The notes under the pieces are model-generated. The model was not told the origin of the DNA. It saw only the letters and a program-made list of their open reading frames with translations, and searched no databases. A program made the translations under genes and the position numbers. From Acidovorax benzenivorans (lineage in GTDB: Bacteria > Pseudomonadota > Gammaproteobacteria > Burkholderiales > Burkholderiaceae_C), in contig NZ_JAPCKI010000005.1 of the NCBI RefSeq assembly GCF_028680575.1, positions 310,001-374,000 of the forward strand: DNA of 64,000 nucleotides, read 5' to 3'. Shown here one piece after another: positions 29,002 through 39,200 of this stretch (positions are counted from its first letter, which is position 1; every line of letters begins with the position of its first letter).

Positions 29002-30033
29002 TCAGCGCGGCAGGGGCTCCACTTCCTTCGTCCAGCGGTCGATCAGGCGCCGGCGTTCGGCGGCCTTGCCGTATTTCTCGAAGTCGTATTTGATGAGCTT
29101 GACGTTGTCCAGCGTCGGGATGCGCGGGTCCATCTTGAAGGTCTTGTTGGCGGGCACCTGGTAGCTGCCCACCTGGGCGCCCACGGCCTGGCCTTCGGGG
29201 CTCATCAGCCAGTCGTAGTATTTTTTTGCGTTCTCCATGTTGCGCGCGCCCTTGACCAGTGCAATCCCGCCCACCTCGTAGCTGGTGCCTTCACAAGGCG
29301 CCTGGGTTTTCACCGGGTACTTGTCGGCCTTCCACTTTTCAAAGTTGAACATGAAGGTGATGCCCACACCCACCTCGCCTTTGGCCAAGTTCGGCGCCTG
29401 CGCCTGGCCGCTGCGGGTGTAGGTGGTGGTGTTCTTGTGCAGGGCCTTGAGGTAGTCGAACGCCTTGTCTTCGCCCATGAGCTGGACCAGCCCCGCGATC
29501 ACGGTGTAGGCCGTGCCGCTGGAGGCGGGGTGCGATATTTCCACCTCGCCCTTGTAGGCGGGCTTGATCACATCGGACCAGCACTGGGGCTCGGGCAGAT
29601 TTTTCTTCTTGAGTGTTTCGGTGTTGTAGCCAAAGCCGATGGCCGAGCTGTAAAAGCCCCCCACCTGGTGGCCCGACATGGCGTACTGGCGCACGCTCCA
29701 GCTGTGCAGGTCATGCAGATAGGCGGGGCGGTATTCGGCCAGCAGGCCCTGCTCGGCCGCCTGCAAGAAGGGGTCGCCCGTACCGCCCCACCAGATGTCG
29801 GTCTTTGGGTTGTTGGCCTCGGCGCGCAACTGCGCTGCAATCTCACCCGTGCCCTTGTGGGCCTGGTTCACCTTGATGCCCGTCTTGCGGGTGAACTCCT
29901 TGGCTGCCGCTTCGCACCAGGGCGCGTCGGTGCTGCACAGCGCGTTGACCACGCCCTGCGCCTGGGCACCCGTGGCAGACAGCGCGGCCAGCGCAACGGC
30001 CGCAGCAAGGTGGTGGAGAGAGGGAAATGCCAT
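29002..30033 (-). CDS. ABC transporter solute-binding protein (AfuA/FbpA-like)
   Basis: 343 residues from the ATG at 30033, which has AAGGAG at good spacing; 24 extra codons upstream lack a signal peptide. The signal peptide ends near AQA. The mature protein has VVNALCSTDAPWC with a cysteine pair, TDIWWGGTGDPF and FYSSAIGFGYN, typical of the FbpA/AfuA binding-protein group that binds iron(III) or phosphorylated compounds. It has no permease or ATPase partner beside it; fbpB/fbpC at 5930-8751 are candidates. It is divergent from a two-component regulator. Confidence 0.82.
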   Translation of the reverse strand: MAFPSLHHLAAAVALAALSATGAQAQGVVNALCSTDAPWCEAAAKEFTRKTGIKVNQAHKGTGEIAAQLRAEANNPKTDIWWGGTGDPFLQAAEQGLLAEYRPAYLHDLHSWSVRQYAMSGHQVGGFYSSAIGFGYNTETLKKKNLPEPQCWSDVIKPAYKGEVEISHPASSGTAYTVIAGLVQLMGEDKAFDYLKALHKNTTTYTRSGQAQAPNLAKGEVGVGITFMFNFEKWKADKYPVKTQAPCEGTSYEVGGIALVKGARNMENAKKYYDWLMSPEGQAVGAQVGSYQVPANKTFKMDPRIPTLDNVKLIKYDFEKYGKAAERRRLIDRWTKEVEPLPR

Positions 30034-30232
30034 CGGTCTTGCTCCTTGTGTTTTATGGTGGTGGCCCGGCCCATGGGGCGGGCAGTGTGCGCGTGGCGCT
30101 TTCATTGTGACAGTGATGTGTCAAATCTAAGTCGTTCTGGCAGTCCAGTGCGGCGTCAGCGGCCGTACCGCCGCTATCCTTCGCGGGTAGCCCTTCTCAC
30201 CGATCCCCGACTGACCGTTCTACCCCCTTGCC

Positions 30233-30892
30233 ATGCGCCTGCTGCTTGTTGAAGACGATTCCATGATCGGTGAAGCCGTGCTGGACCTGCTGCGCGCCGA
30301 GCAGTACGCGGTGGACTGGGCGCGCGCTGGCGATGCGGCCGACACCGCCCTGCGCACCCAGGCGTACGACCTGGTGCTGCTGGACCTGGGCCTGCCCCAA
30401 CGCGACGGCCTGGCCGTGCTGCGTGACCTGCGGGCCCGCAAGAATCGCACCCCTGTGCTGGTGGCCACCGCCCGTGATGCCGTGGCCCAGCGCATCGAAG
30501 GGCTGGACGCTGGGGCTGACGACTACGTGCTCAAGCCCTACGACCTAGACGAGCTGCTGGCCCGCATCCGTGCCCTGCTGCGCCGCGCAGCGGGCCGCGC
30601 CGAGCCGGTGTACGAGCACCAGGGCGTGAGCATCAACCCCGCCACGCGCGAGGTCACCGTGCGCGGCACGCCCGTGGTGCTGTCGGGGCGCGAATGGGCG
30701 GTGCTGGAGCCGCTCATTGCCCGCCCCGGCATGGTGCTGTCGCGCCAGCAGCTGGAGGACAAACTCTACGGCTGGGGCGACGAGGTGAGCAGCAACGCGG
30801 TGGAGGTCTACATCCACGGCCTGCGCAAGAAGCTGGGGCCCGAGCTGGTGCTGAACGTGCGCGGGGTGGGCTACCTCGTGCCGAAGGCATGA
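30233..30892 (+). CDS. OmpR-family response regulator (TctD/QseB-like)
   Basis: 219 residues. The receiver domain has the acidic pair EDD (residues 7-9), phospho-acceptor Asp in LVLLDLGLP, and conserved Lys in YVLKPYDLDEL. The C-terminal OmpR-type winged helix has LSGREWAVLEPLIARPGMVLSRQQLEDKLYGWG and NAVEVYIHGLRKKLG. It pairs with the kinase at 31017. It is divergent from the solute-binding protein gene, an arrangement seen with TctDE-type systems that control transport of organic acids or metals. Confidence 0.9.
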   Translation: MRLLLVEDDSMIGEAVLDLLRAEQYAVDWARAGDAADTALRTQAYDLVLLDLGLPQRDGLAVLRDLRARKNRTPVLVATARDAVAQRIEGLDAGADDYVLKPYDLDELLARIRALLRRAAGRAEPVYEHQGVSINPATREVTVRGTPVVLSGREWAVLEPLIARPGMVLSRQQLEDKLYGWGDEVSSNAVEVYIHGLRKKLGPELVLNVRGVGYLVPKA

Positions 30893-30970
30893 CCCCCCTG
30901 AGCGGCTTCGCCGCTTCCCCCCAAGGGGACGACAGCCTTTGCTGCGGGGCGGCACTTGCTGGCTGCCCCC
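30893..30970. repeat. Family B dispersed repeat, copy 2
   Basis: It contains CCCCCTGAGCGGCTTCGCCGC, CTTCCCCCCAAGGGGACGAC and GGGGCGGCACTTGCTGGCTGC and lies between the response regulator and kinase genes, starting right at the regulator stop. CGGCTTCGCCG and CCCCAAGGGG are small stems. It matches the 23921-24020 copy block for block. Confidence 0.65.
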
Positions 30971-31016
30971 GCGCAACCTCCTGCCCTGAGCATGCGGCGG
31001 GGATGGATGGATAGAG

Positions 31017-32381
31017 ATGAAGAACGTGCCAACCACCTCCTGGCGCAGCGCGCTGCAGTCCATGCTGCCGCGGTCGCTGCGCATGCGGCTGCTGATGTTT
31101 TTGCTCGCTGCCATCGTGCTGGCTGGCGCGGTGCAGGGCGCGCTGGCCTACCGGGGGGCGTTGGCTGAGGCCGATGCGCTGTTCGACTACCACATGCAGC
31201 AAACCGCGCTGGCCCTGCGCTCGGGCCTGCCGGTGGATGCCCAAGGCCTGGGCCCGGGCCTGGACCCGGAGGACGAGAACCACGAATTCATCGTGCAGGT
31301 GTGGACCAATGAGGGCCTGCGCATTTTTGAATCGGCCGTGGGCGCCGCCCTGCCGCAGATTGCCGTGCTGGGTTTTACCAACGTGCAGGCGCGTGGCGGC
31401 ACCTACCGGGTGTTTTCGATGCAGACGCGCTCGCAGGTCATCCAGGTGGCGCAGAACATGGCCGCGCGGCGCGACATGGCTGGCAGCCTGGCGCTGCGCA
31501 CGCTGGCACCGTTGGCCATCATGGCGCCGCTCTTGGTGCTGGCCGTGTGGTGGGGCGTGAGCCGGTCGCTGGCCCCGGTGGAGCGCGTGCGCCGCCAATT
31601 GGCCCAGCGCCAGGCGGATGACCTCTCGCCCGTGAGCGATGCACAACTGCCTGACGAAGTGCAGCCGCTGGTGAGTGAACTCAACCTGCTGTTCGAACGC
31701 GTCCAGCGCGCCTTTGACGCGCAGGAGCATTTCGTGGCCGACGCCGCGCACGAGCTGCGCTCGCCCCTGGCCGCGCTGCGCCTGCAGCTGCAGGGCCTGC
31801 AGCGCGCGGGCGACGATGCCGCGCGGGCGGCCGCCATCGAACGCCTGTCGGCTGGCATCGAGCGCGCCACGCGCCTGGTCGAGCAGCTGCTCACCCTGGC
31901 ACGGCAGGAGGCCAGCACGGCCGTCAACGATCCGGTGGACCTGCGTGCCACGGCGCAATTGGCGCTGGCCGACGTGGCTCCCGCTGCCCAGGCGCGTGGC
32001 ATGGATGTGGGCCTGCTGGAATCGGACGCCGCCACCGTGCCCGGCAATGCCGAGGCCCTGCGCATGCTGGCGCGCAATCTGCTGGACAACGCCATCAAAT
32101 ACAGCCCGCCCGGCGGCCAGGTGGACCTGCAGGTGTGCCGCGAGGGCGACGCCGCCGTGCTCACCGTCGAAGACAGTGGCCCCGGCATTGCCCCCGAGCA
32201 CCGCGAGCGCGTGATGCAGCGTTTTGTGCGTGAAACGTCAGAAGGCGCTCCCGGCAGCGGCCTGGGCCTGGCCATCGTGCAGGCCATTGCGCAGGCCCAT
32301 GGCGCCACCGTGGCGCTGGACAGTTCGGCGCGCCTGGGCGGCCTGCGGGTGACCGTGCGGTTTGCGGCTGCCAAGCCCTGA
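31017..32381 (+). CDS. Sensor histidine kinase (TctE/QseC-like)
   Basis: 454 residues with a membrane segment near 25-47, a periplasmic loop of about 115 residues, and a second membrane segment near 165-185. The HisKA domain has FVADAAHELRSPLAALRLQ with the phospho-acceptor His, and the ATPase domain has NLLDNAIKYS, DSGPGI and GSGLGLAIV. The periplasmic part has the TctE/2CSK_N feel. It is 124 bases after its regulator, with a family B repeat between. Confidence 0.9.
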   Translation: MKNVPTTSWRSALQSMLPRSLRMRLLMFLLAAIVLAGAVQGALAYRGALAEADALFDYHMQQTALALRSGLPVDAQGLGPGLDPEDENHEFIVQVWTNEGLRIFESAVGAALPQIAVLGFTNVQARGGTYRVFSMQTRSQVIQVAQNMAARRDMAGSLALRTLAPLAIMAPLLVLAVWWGVSRSLAPVERVRRQLAQRQADDLSPVSDAQLPDEVQPLVSELNLLFERVQRAFDAQEHFVADAAHELRSPLAALRLQLQGLQRAGDDAARAAAIERLSAGIERATRLVEQLLTLARQEASTAVNDPVDLRATAQLALADVAPAAQARGMDVGLLESDAATVPGNAEALRMLARNLLDNAIKYSPPGGQVDLQVCREGDAAVLTVEDSGPGIAPEHRERVMQRFVRETSEGAPGSGLGLAIVQAIAQAHGATVALDSSARLGGLRVTVRFAAAKP

Positions 32382-32396
32382 GCTGTGTGATGCCCT

Positions 32397-32455
32397 GTTT
32401 GCTATTAATTGAATAGCTGGTCAGGCATATTGCACTAGCGCTATCGGCTCAAAAG
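32397..32455. repeat. Family A repeat, degenerate copy
   Basis: GCTATTAATTGAATAGCTGGT followed by GCACTAGCGCTATCGGCTCAAAAG keeps the left stem and the CTAGCGCT arm but not the right arm. It lies in the 228-base gap between the kinase and the PanE-like gene; nothing else is recognised there. Confidence 0.6.
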
Positions 32456-32609
32456 CCCTCAAAGTCACCCGCAGAGTGCTTCAAAGCGCCTCGTCGCGTG
32501 CGCGCCACGCCGCCAGGGGCCTGCCCCGCACAATGCGGGGGTAGCGCGCAGGCTGTGCCGGTTCCTGGTCTGTCTGCGTCCAATTCCACCTCAGCACACA
32601 CGCATCGGC

Positions 32610-33602
32610 ATGAACTTCATCGTTTTGGGCGCAGGCGCCATTGGTTGTTATGTGGGTGGGCGACTGGCCGCGCACGGCCAGTCGGTGTGCCTGGTGGGCC
32701 GCCCACATGCGCTGCAGCCCATCGAGCAGCAGGGCCTGAAGGTCACCGACCTGGACGGCTTTGACCGCACCGTGCCAGCGTCCGCACTGCAACTGGCCGC
32801 CACGCTGGCAGACGCCGCGCCCAGTGCCGACAGCATCATCCTGCTGTGCGTCAAAAGCGGCGCCACCGAGTCTGCCGCACGCGAGCTGGTGGCGGCCTGT
32901 GTGCCCGGCACCCCGGTGATCTCGTTGCAAAACGGCGTCGACAACGTGGCCCGCATCGCGGCAATGGCGCCCGGCCTGAACGTGCTGGCGGGCATGGTGC
33001 CCTATAACGTGGTGCTGCGCGGCGCGCAGGTACACCGCGCCACCGCGGGCCATTTGCAGCTGCAGCGCGATGCCGTCACGGAGCGCATCGCGCCGGTCTT
33101 CAACGCCGCAGGCCTGGCCACCGTGTTGCCGCAAGACATCCGTGCCGTGCAGTGGGGCAAGCTGCTGCTCAACCTCAACAACCCGGTCAATGCGCTGTCC
33201 GACCTGCCGCTGCGGCAAGAGCTGCTGGACCGCGACTGCCGCCGCGTCTTTGCCGCGCTGCAGACCGAGGCGCTGCGCGTGATGGCGCGCGCGGGCATCA
33301 CGCCCGCCCAGGTCACGGCCGTGTCGCCCACGCTGCTGCCCCATGTGCTGCGCCTGCCCAACTGGCTGTTCACCCGGCTCGCCAAACGCATGCTGCAGAT
33401 CGACGCCACGGCCCGCTCGTCGATGTGGGACGACCTGGAGGCCGGGCGCGTGACGGAGATCGACGCGCTGTGTGGCGCGGTGGTGCGGCTGGCGGCGCAG
33501 CATGGTTTGGCGGCGCCGCTCAATGCGCGCATGTGCGCGCTGCTGGGCGGCCCGCGCCAGCGCCTGACGGGCACGCAGATGCGCCAGGTGTTGGGGCTGT
33601 GA
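32610..33602 (+). CDS. Ketopantoate reductase (PanE/ApbA) family protein
   Basis: 330 residues. The N-terminal Rossmann fold has VLGAGAIGCYVGGRLA. Further landmarks are LLCVKSGATE, ISLQNGVDN, and the C-terminal helical domain with the catalytic-type Lys in WGKLLLNLNNPVNALS, plus SSMWDDLEAGRVTEIDALCG. It fits 2-dehydropantoate 2-reductase, which makes pantoate with NADPH, but bacteria often carry several paralogues of this family with other substrates. Confidence 0.8.
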   Translation: MNFIVLGAGAIGCYVGGRLAAHGQSVCLVGRPHALQPIEQQGLKVTDLDGFDRTVPASALQLAATLADAAPSADSIILLCVKSGATESAARELVAACVPGTPVISLQNGVDNVARIAAMAPGLNVLAGMVPYNVVLRGAQVHRATAGHLQLQRDAVTERIAPVFNAAGLATVLPQDIRAVQWGKLLLNLNNPVNALSDLPLRQELLDRDCRRVFAALQTEALRVMARAGITPAQVTAVSPTLLPHVLRLPNWLFTRLAKRMLQIDATARSSMWDDLEAGRVTEIDALCGAVVRLAAQHGLAAPLNARMCALLGGPRQRLTGTQMRQVLGL

Positions 33603-33621
33603 CCTGTGACCTGTGACCTGT
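33601..33621. repeat. Short tandem repeat GACCTGT x3
   Basis: Three head-to-tail heptamers directly after the PanE-like stop, preceded by a partial fourth unit. Slippage could vary the copy number, but it is outside both convergent genes and probably has no effect. Confidence 0.6.
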
Positions 33622-33623
33622 GA

Positions 33624-34115
33624 TCAGGTGGCGGGTGCTGCGCTGTCCAGCGGCACGCGCAGCCCGGTCTTGAGGCTGGCCAGCGCCACTGAGGTCCTGA
33701 ATCGCTTGATGTTGTCGTCCCCCTCAAACAGCCGCCGCGTCAGCGCTTCGTAGTCTTCCATCGACGCCACGTTCACCACCAGCAGGTAGTCCGCCTCGCC
33801 CGTCACGCTGTAGCACTGCTGCACCGCGTCTTCCGCCGCAATGCGCGCGCGCAGCGGGGCGGTGCGGTCGGGGCGCTCGTTGTCCAGGTGCACCTCCAGC
33901 ACGATGGTCAGCGGCTTGCCCACTTTCACCGGGTCCAGCACGGCCACGTTGGCGCGGATCACGCCACTGTCCTTGAGCCGCTGGATGCGCCGCTGCACGG
34001 CGGGTGCCGACAGGTTGACTGCCTGCGCAATCGCGCGCTGGGGCGTGGTGTTGTCGGTCTGCAGGATGTCCAGGATCGCGAGGTCAAAGCGGTCGAGTGT
34101 TGCCGGGCTGCCCAT
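33624..34115 (-). CDS. Lrp/AsnC-family transcriptional regulator
   Basis: 163 residues. The N-terminal helix-turn-helix has LDRFDLAILDILQTDNTTP and SAPAVQRRIQRLKDSGVI, and the C-terminal RAM domain has GKPLTIVLEVHLDNERPDR and VTGEADYLLVVNVASMEDYEAL. It senses an amino acid and probably controls the EamA exporter divergent at 34207 (inference from the arrangement). The stop is close to that of the convergent PanE-like gene. Confidence 0.9.
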   Translation of the reverse strand: MGSPATLDRFDLAILDILQTDNTTPQRAIAQAVNLSAPAVQRRIQRLKDSGVIRANVAVLDPVKVGKPLTIVLEVHLDNERPDRTAPLRARIAAEDAVQQCYSVTGEADYLLVVNVASMEDYEALTRRLFEGDDNIKRFRTSVALASLKTGLRVPLDSAAPAT

Positions 34116-34206
34116 GCGGAGGCTCCTTGAGAGGTGAGCGAAAGTTGCGCGTAAGCCCAGAAATTCGAGTCAAAAGCGCGCCGGTGTCGCACTATATTTT
34201 CAGTCC

Positions 34207-35109
34207 ATGAGCGCTTCCCCTTCCCATTCTTTACTTCACCGTTTTTTCCCTTTTCTTGCCGTTCTGGGCTCCGTCACCGCGCTGGGCATCGGTACCTCGT
34301 GGGCCAAGCACTGGCTGTTTCCGGTGGTGGGTGCGCAGGGTACCACCGCCGTGCGCGTGGGCTTTTCGGCTTTGCTGGTGCTGCTGCTGTGGCGGCCCTG
34401 GCGCTGGCATTTGTCGCGCGCCGATGCGCGGGCCGTCATGCTGTACGGCGCGGCGCTGGGGGGCATGAACCTCATGTTCTACATGTCGCTGCGTACGCTG
34501 CCGTTTGGCCTGGCGGTGGCCATCGAGTTCTCGGGGCCGTTGGCGGTGGCGATCTGGTCATCGCGCCGCGCGGTGGATTTTGTGTGGGTGGCGCTGGCCA
34601 TGGCGGGGTTGGGCATGCTGCTGCCGCTGGGGCTCAACGGCAGCACGCTGGACCCGGTGGGGGTCTTCTACGCCCTGGGCGCGGCCGTGTTCTGGGGGCT
34701 TTACATCGTGTTTGGCAAACGCGCCGGGCACCTGCATGCGGGGCATTCGGTGTCGCTGGGCCTGCTGGTGGCGGCCCTGGTGGTGGTGCCGGTGGGCGTG
34801 GTGCATGCGGGCGCTGCGCTGCTGTCCCCCTCCGTGCTGCTCATCGGCGTGGCGGTGGCGGCGGTCTCCAGCGCCATCCCGATCTCGCTGGAGATGATGG
34901 CCCTGAAGCGCCTGCCCAAGGAGGCCTTCGGCATCATGATCAGCATGGAGCCAGCGGTGGCTGCTGTGCTGGCGTTGGCACTGCTGGGTGAGCACCTGAG
35001 CGGTGTTCAGTGGCTGGCGATTGGCTGCATCGTGGCGGCCTCGATGGGCAGTGCAATGACTGCTGGCCGCCCGTCTGCTGCCGACCGCGCTGCGCCGCAA
35101 GCCGCCTGA
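34207..35109 (+). CDS. EamA/DMT-family exporter (RhtA-like)
   Basis: 300 residues with about ten hydrophobic segments in two EamA repeats; NLMFYMSLRTLPFGLAVAIEFSGPLAVA and EMMALKRLPKEAFGIMISMEPAVAAVLALALLGEHLS match the RhtA threonine/homoserine exporter group. Divergence from an Lrp-type regulator agrees with amino-acid export. Substrate is inferred only. Confidence 0.85.
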   Translation: MSASPSHSLLHRFFPFLAVLGSVTALGIGTSWAKHWLFPVVGAQGTTAVRVGFSALLVLLLWRPWRWHLSRADARAVMLYGAALGGMNLMFYMSLRTLPFGLAVAIEFSGPLAVAIWSSRRAVDFVWVALAMAGLGMLLPLGLNGSTLDPVGVFYALGAAVFWGLYIVFGKRAGHLHAGHSVSLGLLVAALVVVPVGVVHAGAALLSPSVLLIGVAVAAVSSAIPISLEMMALKRLPKEAFGIMISMEPAVAAVLALALLGEHLSGVQWLAIGCIVAASMGSAMTAGRPSAADRAAPQAA

Positions 35110-35153
35110 ACGTGCTATCGCGTTCCCTGCCTTCCGGCGGGGGCGGGGTGGGT

Positions 35154-35984
35154 TCAGGCGCTTGCCGGATGGCGGCCTTGGCTGCGCAACTGCAAAACAC
35201 GCGCAATGAGGTTGGCATACCCTTCCTCGGCCTGCGCCAGCATCGGCAAATCTGTCTCGCGCACGGCACGGTCCACCGCGTCGGCCCATGCGGGCGTACC
35301 AGGCGCCGCCTGCGCGCTGGCCATGGCACCCAGCACCAGTTCTTGCCCCCAGAAGTACACCTGATCAGCTTGCACGTTGGCCTGCATGCGCTGCACCTCC
35401 GCCAGGGTTTGTGGCTCCGCCAGGTGCAGCCAGATATCCGCGTACAGAAAGTCAACGGGCGCGCCCTGGGGTTGCCACTGCAGCGCGTCAGCCTGCACCA
35501 GCTCTACCTTGCGCGCAGCGGACTCCGGCAGCCCCTCCAGCACGCGGCAACGGCCAAACAGCTCCAGCACATCCCCATCCCGCTCCACCACGGTCACGCG
35601 CTCCACCGAGGGCTGCAGCGCGATGTTGGCCGCGACCCAGCCCATGCCCAGACCCATCACCACCGTGTGGCCCTGCGCATGGCGGCAGGCCAGTTCCTGG
35701 CTTTCCACTTCCATCGGCGACAGCGACATCCAGGTTTCCCACCCGCCCGCAGCGCTCTGGCGCATCAGCACTGCCGAGCCCGAGGTGACACACGGGCCGC
35801 TGTGGTAGCCACGGTCCAGCCCCACCCCTGTGCGCTTCATCTGCCACGGCCCCACGGCCCCATCGGGGTACTGCGGCATGTGCCAGTGCGGGGTAAAGAC
35901 GGGAACCCCCAGCGCCTGCGCCAGCGCGCTGGCGGATGGCTGTGGGGCAAAGGGAAGGATGGAGGGGGAAGGGGGTGCCGACAT
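35154..35984 (-). CDS. Spermidine-synthase-like / methyltransferase-fold protein
   Basis: 276 residues. The central part carries the Rossmann motif GHTVVMGLGMGWVAANIAL and VTVVERDGDVLELF, which places an acidic residue for ribose binding, and later VDFLYADIWLHLAE. This is the spermidine synthase/SAM methyltransferase fold. The N-terminal 90 residues are not recognised, and there is no PAPT-specific motif, so polyamine synthesis is not supported. The gap 35985-36206 before hsdR holds nothing I recognise. Confidence 0.6.
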   Translation of the reverse strand: MSAPPSPSILPFAPQPSASALAQALGVPVFTPHWHMPQYPDGAVGPWQMKRTGVGLDRGYHSGPCVTSGSAVLMRQSAAGGWETWMSLSPMEVESQELACRHAQGHTVVMGLGMGWVAANIALQPSVERVTVVERDGDVLELFGRCRVLEGLPESAARKVELVQADALQWQPQGAPVDFLYADIWLHLAEPQTLAEVQRMQANVQADQVYFWGQELVLGAMASAQAAPGTPAWADAVDRAVRETDLPMLAQAEEGYANLIARVLQLRSQGRHPASA

Positions 35985-36206
35985 GGGCTGATCTTAGGTG
36001 GGCAAGTGGCGTATTGACTTGAGAATGTGCGCGTCTGCGGGGGCACCGGGGCATTGTCCGACAGCTTCACGGTCTGAAGGCTGGCGCCCAAGATGTGGAG
36101 CGGGCCCTACAAGAGATGGAGATGAAACCCTGTTTGTTTCGTCGGCCAGGGGAGCGCCTCTTGGATTCAACGGGGCTCAGTGCTGCACGCCCATGGGGCA
36201 CTTCAA

Positions 36207-39200
36207 TCAGGCTGCGGCCAATTCGCTCCACGCATCACCCAGCGCCTGTGCCTGTTGCAGCACCAGTTCCACCGCTGCCGCTTCCAGGTCCGGCGGGTAT
36301 TTGTACTTGCGCAGGATGCGTTTGACCATCAGGCGTAGCTTGGCTTGCACGCTCTCGCGCTCGGTCCAGTCCACCGTCAGGTTTTTGCGCAGGTTGTCGG
36401 TCAGTTCGTGGGCGATTTTTTTTAGCGTGTCGTCGCTCAGCTCGCGCACGGCGGCCTCGTTTTCGGCCAGCGCGGTGTAAAAGCGCACCTCGTCTTCAGT
36501 CAGCCCCAGTTTGTCGGCCAGGCCATGTGCCTCGCGGAACTTGCGGGCCATGTCCAGCAGTTCTTCCATCACCTGGGCGGTTTCAATGCTGCGGTTCTGG
36601 TAGCGCACGATCACCCCACCCAGCAGCTCCGAGAACTTTTTGCTCTGTACCACATTGCTGGCAAAGCGGCTTTTGATTTCGCCCTCCAGCAGGCGCTCCA
36701 GCAGCTCCACCGCCAGGTTGCGCTCGGGCAGCGCCCGCACCTGGGCCAGAAAGCCTTCGTCCAGCAGGCCGATGTTCGGCTTTTCCAACCCCACCGCATC
36801 AAAGATGTCCACCACGCTTTCAGACACCACGGCCTGGCTGATGATCTGGCGCACCGCCAGCTCGCGCTGCTCGTCGGTGCGCTGTTTGGCGGTGATGTCG
36901 CGCTTGGTCAAGATCACCTTCACCGCCTGCATGAATGCCACTTCCTCGCGCACCGCCTTGGCCTCGTCGAGCGTGCAGCTCAGCGTAAAGGCCTGGCTCA
37001 TCGCCAGGGCCGTGTCGGCAAACCGTTTTTTGCCGTCTTGCCCGGCCTGGCGCGGCAGGCCCAGCACATGGTTGGCCGCACCCGCCAGCACGCGGTGGCC
37101 GCCCGTCAAGAAGCCGCTGTAGTCAAACCCGTGCAGCAGGGCGCGCAGCACATCGAGCTTTTCCAGCACCACGCTGAAGGCCTCGTGCGCGTCCACCGTG
37201 GGGCGGCCCCGGCCTTGGGCGGCGGTGTATTCCTTCATGGCGGCTTTGAGCTCGTTGCCAATGCCGATGTAGTCCACCACCAGGCCGCCCTGCTTGTCCT
37301 TGAAAACGCGGTTCACGCGGGCAATCGCCTGCATCAGGTTGTGGCCCTTCATGGGCTTGTCCACATACAGGGTGTGCACGCAGGGCGCGTCAAAGCCGGT
37401 CAGCCACATGTCGCGCACGATCACGATGCGCAGTGAGTCGGCCGGGTCTTTGAAGCGTTTTTCCAGCCGTTTTTTGATCTGTGCGCTGTAGATGTGCGGG
37501 CGCAGCAGGGCCTTGTCGCTGGCGCTGCCGGTCATCACGATCTTGATGGCGCCGAGTTCGGGGTCTGCGTCGTGCCAGTCGGGGCGCAGGCGCACGATCT
37601 CGTTGTACAGGTGCGCGCAGATGTCGCGGCTCATGGCCACCACCATGGCCTTGCCGCGCTGGGCGGTGTTGCGCTCTTCAAAATGCGCCACCAGGTCTTG
37701 GGCCACGCGCGCCACACGGGGCTCGGCGCCCACCACTTGCTCCAGCGCGGCCCAGCGGCTTTTCAGGCGCGACTGCACGCTTTCTTCCTCGTCCTCGGCC
37801 AGCTCGTCCACCTCGGCGTCAATGCTGGGCAGCTCGTCGGCCTTCAGGCCCAGCTTGACCATGCGGCTTTCGTAGTAGATGGCCACGGTGGCGCCGTCTT
37901 CCTTGGCCTGCTGCATGTCATACACGTGGATGTAGTCGCCAAACACCGCGCGCGTGTCGCGGTCGGTGCCGCTCACGGGTGTGCCGGTAAACGCGACAAA
38001 GGTGGCGTTGGGCAGCGCATCGCGCAGATGCTGGGCGTAACCCACCTGGTAGTGCTCCCGGGTGGGCTCCACCGTGTTCGCTTCGGTGCCTGCCCGGTAG
38101 GTGGGCGGCGCAAACTCGGCGCGGTGTGCGGGTGCGGTGCCGCTGCCTGTGGTGATGGGGATTGCTACTGTATTGGTAGCTGGTAGCGCTTGTGTTTCAA
38201 GCGCTAGAGCCTGATTTGGCTTGAAATTTTCCTTGCGCACCTTCAGCCGCGCCTCAAACCCGTACTGCGTGCGGTGCGCTTCGTCGGCTATCACCACGAT
38301 GTTGTGGCGGTCCGACAGCATGGGGTAGCTGTCTTCGTCCTCGCCGGGCATGAACTTCTGGATGGTGGCAAACACAATGCCGCCGGATGGCCGGTTGGCC
38401 AGCAGGGTGCGCAGCTCCTGCCGGGTGCGGGCCTGCACGGGCTGCTCGCGCAGCAGGTCTTGCGCCAGCCCAAACACGCCCAGTAGCTGGCCGTCCAGGT
38501 CGTTGCGGTCGGTGATGACCACGATGGTCGGGTTCTGCAGCGCGGGCTCTTGCATCACGCGGGCGGCAAAGCAGGTCATGGTGATGCTCTTGCCGCTGCC
38601 CTGCGTGTGCCACACCACGCCGCCCTTGCCCTTGATGGCCGGTTCTGTGCCACTGTCCGGCTTGGCCGCAGCCACCACCTGCGCAATGGCGGCACGCACC
38701 GCGTGAAACTGGTGGTAGCCCGCAATCTTTTTGACCAGCTGGCCATCGTCCTCAAACAGCACAAAGTAGCGCAGGTAATCGAGCAGGTACTGCGGCGCCA
38801 GCACGCCGCGCACCAGCGTTTGCAGTTCGTTGAACTGGCCCAGCGGGTCCAGCGCCACACCGTCAATCGTGCGCCACGCCATGAAGCGCTCGGCGCTTGC
38901 GCTCAGCGACCCCAGCAGCGCCTCGGTGCCGTCCGAGATCACCAGCACCTCGTTGGTGTGGAATAGGTCCGGGATCTGCTCTTTGTACGTCTGGATCTGG
39001 TCGTAGGCCTTCCACACGCTGGCGGCCTGGTCGGCGGGGTTCTTCAGCTCCAGCAGCACCAGCGGCAGCCCGTTCACAAACAGCACCACATCGGGCCGGC
39101 GCGTGTGGCGCGGCCCCCGCACGCTGAACTGGTTCACCGCCAGCCAGTCATTGCGCTCGGGCGCGGCCCAGTCCACCAGGCGCACAAAGTCGCCCACCGT

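Noticed and set aside
33601..33621. GACCTGT tandem repeat as a phase-variation switch
   Set aside because: It is outside coding sequence and between convergent gene ends, so changes in copy number would not switch a frame or a promoter.
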